Shown: positions 22,694 through 35,022 of the stretch, piece by piece | How positions within the stretch are numbered: the first letter of the stretch is position 1 | Layout of the letters: every line of letters starts with the position of its first letter | Assembly (NCBI GenBank): GCA_026119935.1 | Contig: JALRMH010000025.1 | Coordinates: 434,001 to 498,000 of the forward strand | Reading direction: 5' to 3' | DNA: 64,000 nucleotides | DNA from: Endothia cerciana | Taxonomy: Eukaryota; Ascomycota; Sordariomycetes; Diaporthales; Cryphonectriaceae | Program-made: the position numbers and the translations under genes | Notes under the pieces: generated by a model | What the model was told of the DNA's origin: nothing | The model's database searches: none | The model's input: the letters and a program-made list of their open reading frames with translations, nothing else

Positions 22694-25600
22694 CGTGAAC
22701 CCACATACGCCTGTCCAGGTAGCTCTTCACGTGGTTAACTGAATCGCTGGGCGGGGTTGTTCCGTTTCAAGGCCGGCGAAGCGCCGTTCCAATGTTGCAG
22801 AACCTGAGCTGGTCGAGGTCTACCGGGGCTGCGAAGCGGATGCAGAGTTCCAGACGCTGCAGGCCAGTCCGAGTGGTATACAGCTAATCTTTTCTTCAAA
22901 ATGAAAGAAAAAAGAAAAAAGGCCTTGGTTATTGTTTACACATTACCAATATGACGGAGAGAGAAAGGAGCGGTGACTGCGAACCCTCAAGAAGGGGCGG
23001 ACTAAATAATTCATATACTCGGGCCCCCGGACGAGAAGACAACATCCCCAGATTCTAGAAAGCGGGCAAACGATCCTTGACACAGCCCACTTCTTTCGAA
23101 TGTCGGCCACAGCGAAGGGGCAGCAAGCCCACAGGCGGAACGAGATTGAATAGCACGAGTCCCGAGCTATGGCCAGCTGAGCAGTTGCTAGTTGCTGTTG
23201 GAAGCGACGTCGGATGACAAGGGCCAAGCCACCCACTGGGGAGGGGGCTGAGGGCCCTGGCCAGCTACCCATCAGCTCACCAGCGCCGGGAGATGAGGCA
23301 CTGAATGGAAGGAATGGGCAGCGAGTGCGGCAACCCGACGCCCTGGGCACCGGGAGGTCAAGGGTCCAGGGGCGGCTCCATCACGATGTTTGACATAGCG
23401 ACGCGCAAGCGACGACTGGGTCCAAACGAGATGTGCGCCTCGAACGCGTATGTGCGCACCGACACGATCCGGCCTGACGGCGAGTATCCTGATGCCGGGC
23501 CTCTCTGATCGGGGCGTGAAGAGCGGGTGGTTGCGGCTGAGCATGGTGTGCTGGATTCCTCTCAGCCCAGATCGGCCGCCGGGCACCTATCTGCCTGGAC
23601 GGTGTGACCCTGGATCCGCCAAGCCGGTACAGACGTTGACATCCTAGGCAGGGAAGAAAAGGGAAAGAAGGAAAAGAAAAAAAAAGCAGTGGGACCTCCC
23701 ATTGGACATCACACCCTTTCCTTCTCCCACCCCCAGAGCGCCGGGGCCCGCAGAGAAGCAGCCCCAGACCTTGCTACCTAGCTGCTAGGCAGCGAACGGC
23801 CTCCTGGACGTCGGCTCTCGGTTCAGCAGACTGGGTTCCTTAGTGCTCTCCTGCAGCCATCAAAAACCCTCCCAGGAAAACCCGCGTTGGGCGGTGACCG
23901 GCGTGCAGATGACAGCGCACCACTCGCGCCAACAGTGGAACAGCTGACGGGGCTGTCGGTGGCCCTGCACGTATCCACCCCGGACGCGATCCGATTTACG
24001 GTTTGCGTGTTTGCCGATCAGCCGCGGTCCCGTCATTGATGAGGCTCATTTCTCACAAGTCGAGGCGTCGGCCTCCCCTGCCGAGGGCTATAAATAGAAC
24101 GTTAACGTACTAGACAGCGTAACATAGTACTAATGCTGCAGCGCTGCGTTTCTTGACGATGAGGGTCTCATGTTGGGGTGTCTTGGGGGGGGGGTTGGGG
24201 GGTTGGCCGCGGCTCGAGCTTTTTGTCAAGAATGAGAGCTCCCACCAGAGTGCCGCAAAGAGAAAGGCGGACGTGAAGAGTTTCTGTAGTGTATGTAACC
24301 CATCTACAGTCCTGTGGCGCCATCTCTTGGCGGGTGAACCACCCCCCCCCCCCGCCTCCCAACCCGATGCTATGCGAAGCGCGACGGCAGACTACGTTCG
24401 ATATTCAGAAACGACATCGCAGGGAGTGGTCCTTATATGCAAAGCAAGTGGCTAAGGGTAGGATTGCCCCCGATGTGGCCCAGGCTTACTTGACGGTGAC
24501 TGAGGTGCAGCTGCCTATACCTGGTTATGTCTCGAACCGAATAAATTGGTGCCGGAATATATCTTGGTTACGACAACCCAAAAGAGCCGACCAATATTCC
24601 GCGAGGTGCAACAACCAAAAAAAATAAATAAATAAATAAATAAATAAATTTTTGATTTAATAAAATAAAAATAATAAAATAACAATAGAAATGAAGAAGA
24701 AGAAAATAATTTTGGGGGGGGGGGGGAGGGGCAATCCCGTCATCGAATATCCGGTTGCAATATATCGCAAAAGGTTGCATAGAATGTCGGTGTTAGTCTC
24801 CTCGACAATCAAATATTCATGATGAGTATCTAATATTTCTGATGTCGCTGACCTTCACCGGGGCATGATTGCACTTAGTAAGTATCCCTCGTTCCAATAG
24901 CTTTAACGGAGGTTTTCACATGCGGTTAGAGATGCACTTCTTCATACTTCTCTGACTTAACCCTTCGCCAGGAGGGCTACAATGGCCGACTCGAGCAATA
25001 TTAACTGGGCGGAAGTCCCCGTGTAGCTCTTCATACCAAGGCAGCTTTACACACCTTCTCCCTTCCCCTTCTGGCGCCCTTGAAACGCTCGGTGCGTTAT
25101 GTTATTCCCAGCTCAATTGGAAAATTGAAGTCGACGGTTTGTCCTGGTCTTCCTGCTGCACGGAAATTGACGACAACTACTGTACCGGCCGTCCACTTGT
25201 GCCTCCAGCCTCCCACGCCGTCACACCAGTGCGGAAAGAGTTCGGGCTTGTACGCGATCCGGTTCATGAAGTTTCTAGGAAGTCCTGCTGGGAGCAGTGG
25301 GGATAGAACAGGTCGCGTCAGCGCTTGACGAGCTCCTGGCTGATCTCATAGAACGACCGCGCATCTTGCGCCCTCCAGGGTGGCCCCCACCAGGCCGAGC
25401 TTCTGCGATGTTGCCGGAGCCCGGGACGTCACGCAAGGACACAGCCACGTCTGGGTGATGTACCGGCCTCCACTTTTCTAGCTCTTTACCACAGGCACCA
25501 CCGTCATCTTTGACGACGATCATGCGGATGGCATCTATACGATTCCGTGGTCCCCTGGGACCACACGAAAGCCTTCGTGCAAAAAGGATAGGCTGTACTG

Positions 25601-26242
25601 ATCGACAGGCGACGCGTTCTGTTGAGGTACACGGAGCGACGGCGGTTGGGAAAACACCACGATGGTCAGGAGAGACAAAACGGCACAGGATCAGCCGCTG
25701 GCGCCCTGAGGACCGGGAACAGAGCGGAACAAAGTATTCGCATGTCCGTTGGGCTTTCAAGCGAGGACATAACATAGGCCTCTCGGTAGACGTTCCAGAT
25801 GGGAGAAAGCTCGAGCGGGTGTTCGGATGCAACGAGGACATCGAAAGAGCGGAGGCACTTCAATCATGTACACAAGATGGCAAGGAGGGGACGCTTTCCA
25901 AATGTGTCACAAACGATTAGTATGGGAAACAAGGGCTGTCATGTCAGTTGCGGCAGACCACGGTCATGCAGTGGATTTGCATCCCTAGGGATCCTGAAAA
26001 TATAGAATCCCCTAACAACCGCCCCCCGACCAGTTCCGGTCCACCCGGTCTGAGCCAGTCCTCCCAAGTCTGCACTCCGTATTATCGTCATGTAGCTGTG
26101 CACCGCTGTGACGGCCATCATTATACCGTCCCCCTGGTATCATACCAACAACAGCAGCTCACTATCTCTTCCCCCCCCCCCCCAGCACCACCACCGCCAC
26201 TGCCAATCCATCTCTCCCGTCGGTCACCCGAAGGGAGATCAT
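22694..26242. other. 3.5-kb spacer with low-complexity tracts and a possible decayed ORF
   Basis: No gene could be supported. There are G/C runs at 24185-24194, 24342-24353, 24714-24726 and 26171-26183, an (AATA)n tract at 24620-24649 in an AT-rich patch (24.56-24.96 kb), and a purine-rich stretch near 23660. On the minus strand, 25075-25841 has protein-like pieces in different frames (PHWCDGVGGWRHKWTAGTVV; RMIVVKDDGGACGKELEKW) that may be a decayed gene; I cannot name it. Confidence 0.5.
24620..24649. repeat. (AATA)n tetranucleotide repeat
   Basis: About seven head-to-tail AATA units at the edge of an AT-rich patch, 65 nt from a 13-G run. Confidence 0.8.
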
Positions 26243-26486
26243 CTACTGGCCGTTGGCCACGCCGGCGAGATAGACGTTCGCAGAGTCGAAGGACACGACG
26301 TTACCGCTCGCGTCGGTCATGGCGGCGTCCTGAACGGTAGGCTGGCTGTTTTGGCGCTCGACTGTACCCGCGCGGTCAGCATCGTGCTCAACACCAGTCC
26401 CCTGCGCTCATGAAAGACAGGGGCGTACCATTAGCAGCCATAGCCGCGGCGAAGAGGGTGACGAAGGTCAGGAGGGTGAACTGCAT
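26243..26486 (-). CDS. 58-aa small secreted protein, two exons
   Basis: Exon 1 (26429-26486) and exon 2 (26243-26361) join across a 67-nt intron with donor GTACGC, branch GCTGAC and acceptor GGTACAG, in phase. Exon 1 is almost exactly a signal peptide (MQFTLLTFVTLFAAAMAAN). The mature part is about 40 residues, without cysteine, ending SANVYLAGVANGQ, with a central DAAMTDASGNVVSFDSAN. The cysteine-free composition argues against a hydrophobin or a disulfide-rich effector, and the middle resembles short secreted proteins common in plant-associated ascomycetes, a weak memory-based match. It lies alone in a gene-poor stretch. Good splice signals and a signal peptide split at the usual place support it as real. 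Confidence 0.6.
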
Positions 26487-29044
26487 CTTGACTGATGTGA
26501 AGGGTATGTCGGCCGGCGACGGGCAGATATTAAGAATGCTTTTTTGGGGGGGGGGGAGTTGGTAGAAGAAAGGAATGTAAAAGACAAGAGGTTGGTCTAG
26601 ACAGAATCTTGGCACTGGGACGAGGAGGGAAAGGAGGAAGGACGGTCAGTAGCAGATCGAGGGAAATTGGTATTTGTATCTGCGTGGCCACCCCGTGGAC
26701 GCCACATGTTGTCACCCTCGTCCCAGGCTCCGGACGATGGTCCCGCCAGTTTCGAATGTCAATCATCCATTTCGAGGTCTGACAAGGGCAGGGGGAGGGT
26801 GTGTTAGAAGGAAGGCAATGCCTTGTTGGAATCGGTGCCGTCCCAACGCTTACTGTACTGAATTATACAGCCATGGCGCATGACCTGCGGCCGGTGAGGG
26901 CTGAGGCATATATCCTCCACAGCACAGCATAGTTACCATTACCGAATGCTAGAGGGCGACCTGATTCCTCCTGCCACTTCACTTGTGATCATGCACTTAC
27001 TGGTTGGGGGGGGGGGGTTTCTTTTTGTGAAGTTTTCGCAGTAATTAGTGAGGTTGAATGAATTGCAGGCTGTCGGTGGAGCCTCATCAGGAACCCCGCG
27101 ATCCAAGGGTTCAGTCGATAAAACACCGGAATTCGAATAGTCCAGCCCCCTTCCCCCAGGAGTTATCCACTGTAAAGACTCAGCCATCAAGAAGCTACAC
27201 AAGCTTTTTTTTCCCAGCAAGTTTTAAGAAGTTTATACACGGCCAGGGCAGAACGCGGGCATATGAAACGCGAGGTGTGACGGCTTGTACTTGATCAGCC
27301 CCAGATCCAGGGTCGCAGGACCGGGGCCACCCCATCCCCCCCTCCCCCCCACGAAGCTTAACTTTCGCTACGCTGCACGTTCATCCGGGTTGAGCGTCTG
27401 CACTGAGAGGTCCTCGGGATTGAGCCTCATCTTCTGGGCCATCGGTGCGGCAGGGATAGGCGACCGTCTCAGGTTTCCTGGCAGGAAGAAGATCAGACAG
27501 GCTAGCCACCGCTTCCCGTCGTTCCGTGTTTGTGGCACTTTGTATGGCTTCAATCAGACTCCTGTCCCGAGTCGTGGATATGGATAATATGTAAGTTGGT
27601 CGACTGGCAGTCTCATGAGACCGCCTGAGACCTGGTCATCAGGGCGGCTGTGTCGAGACGGCCGCTGGGAGGCTCAGGGCCGTCCAGGGGCTTGATACGA
27701 GACTCTTTGGAGGCTGCAAGCAACGACACACATGCATATTGCGGTTGGCGAAATCGGGAAAAGGGTTCCGTCCTATCACTTGAGATGGCAAGCCTGTAAG
27801 CGTCTCTCGATGTGTGTGGATCATCCCAAGTTCGTCTCACGTCGCTCGTCTTCTATCCACTCATTTCATCAGTACCGTCAAGACCACGGCCATTAGGATC
27901 TGTTGAAGAAGCATCCTTTCGTTTTCTCCTGAATGTATAATGTCCAAGCCTTAGTTAGACCTTCTGCATCACCTTGTCGACACGGTGGCACGTCATCGCA
28001 AAGGCGACATCGTGAGTTGCGAAACTCTTACTGCTAAGAATGCACTTCCCATATACCACGAGTGCGTCTCTCCGACTTCAGGTGCTGCGATCTGAACAAC
28101 CACGCCGGCCCAGCCAGCCACGAGTGTTGTCAGGGTTGGTCACGGAGCCGTGTTGCCCGCCAGGCGGGGTGTTTCTGGTACATGGAGGACGCTGAGGCCG
28201 GTCAAGAGGCGGGGGCTCGTGATCCCGGCGTTTGCCTGCGCTGCGGTCTCCTCGCCTGAACTGGAGGTCACTACGGGGGGGGGCTTGTACCCCATCACAG
28301 ACACGCTGCTCCTCCCGCGCGGCTGCAGCGCCTTGGAAGACTCTGGCTGTCGAGCCGTCGAGCCAGAAGGATTCGGTCTGATGTGACATGCTGCCTCGCC
28401 AGCCTCCGCCGGTCCTTGTTGATGGAATGCACAGTCTCATCCCCTCTTTCCCTACCTTCATAGGTGGTGCTGCCCGACGTCGACTCCCTGCCACGGGGGG
28501 TCCTCATTTCTGTTCCAACCTGCACCACGGCGTCGTCCGGGGGTCTGATTTGAGAGCGAGAGCCTATCCTCACACCACAGTCCAGGAACAGCAGGTGACG
28601 TGCCGCTGCTCAAGCTTTGGGGAAGACCTTCATCCATACGCCCTGCATCACGCTGCCAATAGCTCGATAGGCAGGCCAGGCCGGGCCCATCCCGAACAGG
28701 CGCCAACACCTGTTCACCTGGCATTCCGTGTAATGACGCAAGAAACCGCCGGATCCTTGATCGACCGTGTGAGTATGTGTCAGTCTACCTGCGCATAGCG
28801 TCGTGAACGTCGGACGAGGCCCTAGGGCGCCACCGACCCAGCCCTGGGCAGGTGGAAGCTAGCAGCGAAGCCGTCTATATTCTTAGGTCTATGGATACGG
28901 TCGTACTATCTCGACGAACAGCCCCCTGCTTTTCTCTTCCCATGCCAACAGGGTCAGAGGGGAGGCCATGCTCCCCAGGCTGCTCCTGTGCCCCGTCACG
29001 GGCCACACAGACACCGTATCCCTCTTCTGTATCGTCAATGTTCC
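26487..29044. other. 2.6-kb spacer, no supportable gene
   Basis: G runs lie at 26546-26556 and 27006-27017. Several 60-140-codon open frames overlap on both strands, with Arg/Pro/Ser-rich shadow composition and no motifs. Part of it is the 3' flank of MPC1. Confidence 0.5.
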
Positions 29045-29583
29045 TCAGCCCTCCGTCTTCTTGCCGACGCCATAGTGGTAATTTAGGTATCGGTAGCTCT
29101 GGGTTAGCTGTGCGCCGGCGTTGGTGAAGTGGCAGGCGAACAGCAGGTAGTTCTTCGGCGTGACGGCGAGGGAGTAGCGCATGAAGGTGAAGGCGTAGAC
29201 CACGAGCGCGCCGGTCATCGGCCCCGAGATCCTGAAGACGTGGGGCAGGGGGTCGTCAGCATTTCCACCCCCCTTCAACGAAAAACAAACAGCCGTGCCG
29301 CGCCCGTCGGGGGGAGGGGGGGGGGTCATTTCAGGCTCACAGGTCAGGGCTCTTCTGCGTGTCCAGCACGGCCGCGATAGGGATCCCGAAGTTGGATGCT
29401 GGGCCCCAGAAATCTGAACCGGCGAAACGACATCGTCAGCATCCCCGAGCGAGGGGGGGGGGGGGAGGCACACTCCGAAGGCGGCCGGTGTCATGGCCCG
29501 GCGGACTCACGCGTGGAGCAGAAGTAGTCGGACACCGGGTTGGACCGGATCTTGGCGTTCGCCGCCTTGATGAGCGCAGCCAT
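29045..29583 (-). CDS. MPC1: Mitochondrial pyruvate carrier subunit 1
   Basis: Three exons (29511-29583, 29341-29413, 29045-29231) with 97- and 109-nt introns give 110 aa, the normal MPC1 length. The carrier, a heterodimer with an MPC2-type subunit, moves pyruvate across the inner mitochondrial membrane. Seen: the amphipathic N-terminus AKIRSNPVSDYFCST, HFWGPASNFGIPIAA across intron 1, LISGPMTGALVVYAFTFMRY across intron 2, and LAVTPKNYLLFACHFTNAGAQLTQ, the last membrane segment. The start is the ATG at 29583; a longer in-frame N-terminus upstream is Pro/Arg-rich and not family-like. Both introns carry long G runs (29316-29325 and 29453-29465), unusual within so short a gene. Confidence 0.93.
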
Positions 29584-31104
29584 GGTCACACGGGACAGCT
29601 CTTCGCGAGCTCGCGGGCGTGGAGGGTGGAGGACGAGGAATGGGTCGTCCGGGAGCGGTTGCGGTTGCGGTTGCGTGCCGCCGAACAAGCGAGGCGTACA
29701 AAAAAAAAGGCCCGAGGGACGGAGCCCTATTTAAAGTACGCCGGACTTTGAAAAACGGGGATTACACAGCAGCTCAGCTTTTCCCGGCAAGAATCGTGGC
29801 CCATTTTTGGTGGACCCCGGCGATTAGATAAAACGGCTCACGGTCGCAGCACCGGGCAGAACCCTCTTCAAATACAGAGAGTCTAAACATGTCTCGATGG
29901 AATCGATCGTACGAGGTTTAAGACGGTGTGGTCTGCGCCCAGTGTATCTGATCTCATCCCCGAAGAGGGGTCGACTCTTTCGAGACGCGGATGTTTAATA
30001 ACGTGAGCCTTGACCACCAAAATGTATACAAATATCGAGCAACGCATGATATTCACCAGCAAACAGGATTGATTAATGAGCAGCAAACAACCCGTCTTTG
30101 GCTCGTTCCACTACCGTCGGATTACTTCTCAATGATTTTCCAATTAACATGAAATGTCCGAAAGCAATTCCCAAGGATTCCTCCCTGCTCTTCGCGCACG
30201 CGAGGCTTTATTCATCAACCATTCCCTTCAGTCCAGTGATGACTAGAGACGGTAGACGACCGTCTCAAGAGATCATTGAGGCTGAATGGTTACGGTTTTT
30301 ACGAGGTCAAGCATCTCTCGCGCATTTTGCTCAAGGGCCTCCCACGTGGTTGTTTGAAACCTCCCTACGGGCAAGGAATGAACATTAGATGATGCGATGA
30401 GGGACGGTAATTATGCGTGTCCATGAAACCAGTAGCGCTTGGCGTGGTGGATACTACGAGCCCACATATTGTTCCAATGGCGAGTTCCAAGTTGAATACG
30501 TAGGAGCCACCTTCTTTTGCAGGTCAGTGCATCCCCGAGTACATATATCGATCAGACGCAGGCTTCACAAGTAAAATTTCCACATGGTCGGGGTGCACAG
30601 TAAACCATATGGGCCCTTTAGACCAATAATAGTATTTACTGTTGACCATTTATTGTATTTAGTGGAATGTTCGTCTCGTTCTGTGGCCTTCTCCGGCGAT
30701 ATCAAACGTCTCTACAGCCATCAGTGCCCACCATACTCTTCGGTGGGCTCAGATACGTCTTGTATAATGACTCCAGAGTCCCACGTCTCTACTGGAAGGC
30801 AATCTCGGATCGCCTAGGTTGAGTGAGTATGAGGACTATAATTGCCCTTATCAACTTGAGTCGTATAACTGAAAGTGGACATTCGCTCTATGCTGATAGT
30901 GGGAAGATTGTCGCCCGCTATTTTCTTATTCTTCAAGTATTTGGGCGCAATCTCATGTGCATTCTAGGCTCTAGGATTATCGAGAGAATATTTTATATCA
31001 AATTCGTTTCTCTGCAGTGTCATCCTTCCGTTTCGGCTTCAGCGCTCGATGCAGGCTTGAGATTCTAGTGTGTTCAGCAGGTGGTCCCACATCCACCATC
31101 TGCA
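29584..31104. other. 1.5-kb spacer, AT-leaning, no supportable gene
   Basis: Composition changes from GC-rich near MPC1 to AT-leaning at 30.0-31.0 kb. Open frames are short and lack motifs. It may be decayed repeat sequence, but no ends or terminal repeats are visible. Confidence 0.5.
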
Positions 31105-32013
31105 TCAAGCTCCCATGATGACCTTCGAGAACGACTCCCCAACACCCCTCTCCTTCAAGAACGCCTCTAGAGCGGCCATATCCCCTCTATTCTTCCTAGC
31201 GCCCCGCTTCTCGCCCAGGTCGTCTGTAATCTCCCTCATATCCCGGAACTTCCTCCCTCCCTCCCCGCATTCCTCCCGGAACCTCTCGCTGACCTTCTTC
31301 TGGTGGCTTGGGATGTCACCCCAGCTCTCGTTCTTGATCGCGTTCATATAGTCGTCGACGGCCTTCGACGTGCCTTCCAGACACAGCATTCCAGGTTTGC
31401 CGGCCAGGACGAAGCCCGTGAGCTTGTAACGGGGCGCGTAGGCGACGAGGTCCTTGCGCTTTTCCCGTGTCGAAAGGGAGGGGAAGTAGAACCACACCCT
31501 CAGCAGAGGGCCGCTCGGAGCCTTGTCTGGGTTCCGGGTGTCCCTCGCGGCCTCTTCGCTCCTCTGCAGGTATCTCGGCACGTTTTCCTTTACATAGTCA
31601 AACGCCGCCAGCACGTCACCCGCGGGCATATCGGCCCCAAGCTCGGCTACCTCAGCCCGTGACATCCAGGACGGTTGGCGCAGCGTGTAGGTGAGGGGCG
31701 GTGGCTCAATAAGGTTTCTTTGTGTTGATCTCAAGGGAACAGTGACTTCCAGCTGCATCGAGGGAGAGAGCGCCGCCGTTTCGTACGGTGTCTCGATGGG
31801 TATGGTGACCATGAAGCTGGGGTCGGGAGGGACACCCTGAGGGCTTGTTGACTCCGGGGCATCGCACCACCCACGTGCCTTCTCGATGACTTCTTGCAGG
31901 GAGAGGTCCGTATCCTCTTCCACAGGCGGATACATGGCCCTGATGAGCTCAACCATTGCTAACTGCGACTCAACCAAACCTCGTGGCAGGGTCGAATCTG
32001 CGAGTCCCGTCAT
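31105..32013 (-). CDS. RWD domain plus DUF1115 (Prp3 C-terminal-like) protein, RWDD2 type
   Basis: A single exon codes 302 aa. The N-terminal RWD domain begins LPRGLVESQLAMVELIRAMYP and continues through a proline-bearing middle to the PSWMSRAEVAELGADM helix. The C-terminal DUF1115 part starts near LRVWFYFPSLSTREKRKDLV, with KLTGFVLAGKPGMLCLEGT and VDDYMNAIKNESWGDIPSHQKK, and ends in a basic tail. RWDD2-like proteins are widely conserved with no established reaction; RWD domains generally bind protein partners. The start at 32013 puts the RWD helix 10 residues in, as in relatives. No introns or TM segments are seen. Confidence 0.85.
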   Translation of the reverse strand: MTGLADSTLPRGLVESQLAMVELIRAMYPPVEEDTDLSLQEVIEKARGWCDAPESTSPQGVPPDPSFMVTIPIETPYETAALSPSMQLEVTVPLRSTQRNLIEPPPLTYTLRQPSWMSRAEVAELGADMPAGDVLAAFDYVKENVPRYLQRSEEAARDTRNPDKAPSGPLLRVWFYFPSLSTREKRKDLVAYAPRYKLTGFVLAGKPGMLCLEGTSKAVDDYMNAIKNESWGDIPSHQKKVSERFREECGEGGRKFRDMREITDDLGEKRGARKNRGDMAALEAFLKERGVGESFSKVIMGA

Positions 32014-33005
32014 GGTCGCAGGGTCACCTCTCTCCTACCCATCCGAGGCAGCTTGGTAGATGCACAACAATCTTGCGGGCTTGGGCCCGATTCGTCGCTG
32101 GCTGTCGAACCGGTCGTCAACTCGTCGTTTTCCTTGGACACAGACCGCCAGAATTTCCTCAGCCAAGTCACGCCCCACACATACGAGGAATACTGGAGAG
32201 GATTGGTGAGGAGGATGCGAGATTCCGGGTACGTCAATATGGAGTTTCGAGAAGAATTTAAGAGGTAGGGAATGAAATGCAGCTTGGGTATATCTTATAG
32301 ATCAGACAAGGGGGAAGATAGTCGTTTTCCGCGTCTACTGGGCACTAAAGTTGCGCGACTTTGGGGGGATTAGGGTGAGTTGGATGCTTAATCAGCAACT
32401 GGCTGCTATGCGTTGATGTTGGCTGTGTATAATCCCCCTTCCCATTTTTCTTTTTCCCTCCTCGACTAGCTATCTGACGCAACTTTATAAGTATTCCTGA
32501 AAAGGAGCCTCAGGGGCATGACTAAGTCCTATAAAGAGACTCTCGTGGTTATCAGTGCTGAAACAACCTTGGAATCCTCGGCCATCTCGGCGAGATATTG
32601 ATCGCTCGAGTTACGAGTCCTACCACGTTGCAAAATGCCTTCCTAAGCTAGTGGCGAGACGCATATACTCATAATGGTGGGCGTCTTTGCTGAGAGGGCC
32701 AGGACACTCTAGACGCCCCAACCATGATAGTCGACTTCAGGACACGGGCGGTCACAGCAACCTCTGGATGGCACGGGTTTCGAGCATCAGCTGCCTGTCA
32801 GAGGCGGACCATGCCGCTACACTTCCATTAAACTGCAATATAGACCTATACGTGCGAGTTCCTCTGCGACACGGCACTATCATCTGTCCTCCCCCGACCT
32901 GGCCATTTCCACCGCCGACCTCCACCCCCCAATGGCGAGGCCACACGGCCCACACCTGGAGGGGCAGGCCCCTTCCTCACATTCAGCATCCACAGGCTCT
33001 CGCGC
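32014..33005. other. Spacer between RWDD2-like and CorA-like genes
   Basis: Contains the RWDD2-like promoter and the CorA-like 3' flank, with an AT-leaning stretch at 32.27-32.70 kb. A 115-codon open frame (32846-33193, -) overlaps the CorA-like last exon in another frame and could be its C-terminus if a second shift exists there. Nothing else is seen. Confidence 0.5.
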
Positions 33006-35022
33006 CTACCGGCCTCGGCGTTCGGGGCACAGGACTGCCTCCTGATCATCGCCGCCTGCTGGAGCTGCGAGCGCTTCTCGCGGCGGGTCCTGGAGCGCCT
33101 CCTCCAGCTGTCCAGGCCTCTGGTGAAGGAGAGGCGCGTTGCCTTCCAGAGGCTGGTCCCCGCATGTGTCCGGAAGGACAGACACCAGCACAAAGAAGGG
33201 CGCGCAGACGGTGACCATGATGACGACGAAGCGCCAGTCGGTGGGGGGTATCGTGAAAGTCTCCATCCCGAAGACCGACTATTATCAGATCAGGGGCGTC
33301 AGCACGCGTGTCTGAGACCGGCGAGAAAGAGGGCTATGAGCTCACCGTGACGAAACTCAGGGGCAGGAACAGCATCGAGACGCCGGTGAGGATCTTGATG
33401 TTCTCGCCCTGCTCGATGGTCGTCCGGTTCTCCTTCACGGAGCTTCCGCTGTAGAGCTGCTCCCTCAGGTTGTCGATGTCCCGCCGCAGCTGCTCGTTGG
33501 ACTTGATCAGGGCCTTCAGGTCCCTCATGGCGCCCCCCAGCTCGCGGCTGATGTGGCCGAGCTGCGCGAGGTAGTTGCACCCCTCGGCGCTCTCCGGATC
33601 CGGATGCGGCCAGAGGGTCGGGTGCTGGCCAAGCCAGAACGTAGGGGTGAAAGTGTCAGAGTAGGCGTTGATCATCGACCTGATACTATCGTTGACCATG
33701 GACAGGCTGTTGTACGCCCAGAAGTACCGCCGGCTGAATGTGAAGTCCGCGTCCTCGGACAGGAGCTTGTCGCGGAGCTCGAGGTCGAACATGAATTGGT
33801 CCTGCGCCGCGGTCCCCTGATCAATAAACGCGAAGCTGCGATGGGCATGTCAGGCAGTGTTAGCACCTACCGGGGGTATGACCAGGGCCCCTATCTGCTC
33901 GTTCGACCGCCAGAGCCGTTGGGCTGCTGTCTTGTACTCCGTCGCGAGGCACTCGAGGAAGGCCTGCGGTCCGCTGTGGCATGGGCTCTCGGCCAGGTCG
34001 CGGTCTGAGTCGATGCGGTCCGGACAACAGTGGATGTTGAGGACGTGGAAGAGGTGCAAAGGTCTCGAAGGCCGAGCCCGTCTTGATCCTGTTGCTCTTG
34101 CTCGCCCGTCGCGGAACCCGGTCCACGACGCCTCCCTCGAGGGACAGGGCTACGATGGAGCTGCATTCCGAGATGTTGATGTGATTCTCCGGGTCCCCAT
34201 CTGACTGCCCGCAGCCGTGGCGTTGCCAGGAGGTGGGTTTGAGGCCCTCGTCGACCACAGTGTAGTATTTAAAGACGAAGAAGAATGACCTCTGGTGGAC
34301 TTGCTCGGGCTCGAAAGCCCGCAGCATGTATGGGGTAGTCTTACCCTTGTTGAGCTTACTCGAAATGAGGTGGGAGAGTAATCCGTCCATGTCGAAGTGT
34401 CTTTCCATCGTCATATGTATGCCGGCGAAAGAGGTCGCTGACGGTTCTTGAAGTATCCTACGGTCAGGTTTAGATGATGTCCTCAACTCTTCGCCAAGGG
34501 ATATATTTTCTACGTACGTTATCCTTCCAACGGCCGCTCTGCTCATATTGACTTCCTAGTGTTGTTCAGCCAGCGAGGCCTTCCTCTTAAGATGGCCTTG
34601 ACGCCGGTACGAACCTTGATAAGCTCCCAGGTAGCACTGGAATCCAGGCCTTCGTTATGCCTGTCAACACAGTCACCGTACCGAGGTATGACGGATCTAT
34701 CTTGCTGAATGTCGTACACTTCGCAGCTGGAGGCTTGACCGCCAGGATCGAGGACGTCCGGATCGAGGCTGAAGAGCGTCATCACGGTGAGCCCGTCCCG
34801 CTGCCGGAAGGCATCCCCAAGGGCGACCACGGTCTCCTCATTCTTCTCCGATATGCGGTGCAGGTGGTGGATCAGGTCGAACTCCGTATACGACGAGGAC
34901 GACAGCGTCCTCTGCACACAGCTTATCGGGCTGGTCCAGGTCGGGTACGTCCTCGCCGCCGGGCTGATGGGGGGGAGAGACCGGCCTGAACCCGGACTGG
35001 TGATCCTCCTTCTCTGCCTCAC
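33006..35022 (-). CDS. CorA-like Mg2+ transporter-family protein with one internal frameshift
   Basis: Exons fit in phase at 34615-35022 (5' end uncertain), 34518-34555, 33871-34457, 33346-33801 and 33006-33278, with introns of 59-69 nt. Exon 33871-34457 is one base too long: near 34048-34056 the frame changes from SAFETFAP to FHVLNIHCCPDRIDSD, so one extra base breaks an otherwise well kept gene. Seen: ECSSIVALSLEGG, DQFMFDLELRDKLL, SRRYFWAYNSLSMVNDSI, the long helix LRRDIDNLREQL, then TM1 ILTGVSMLFLPLSFVTSVFGM (the fungal CorA-like end of TM1, without GMN) and TM2 DWRFVVIMVTVCAPFFVLV. This matches fungal CorA-like proteins, likely plasma-membrane channels of unproven ion specificity. The indel may be an assembly error or a recent null allele. 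Confidence 0.65.
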
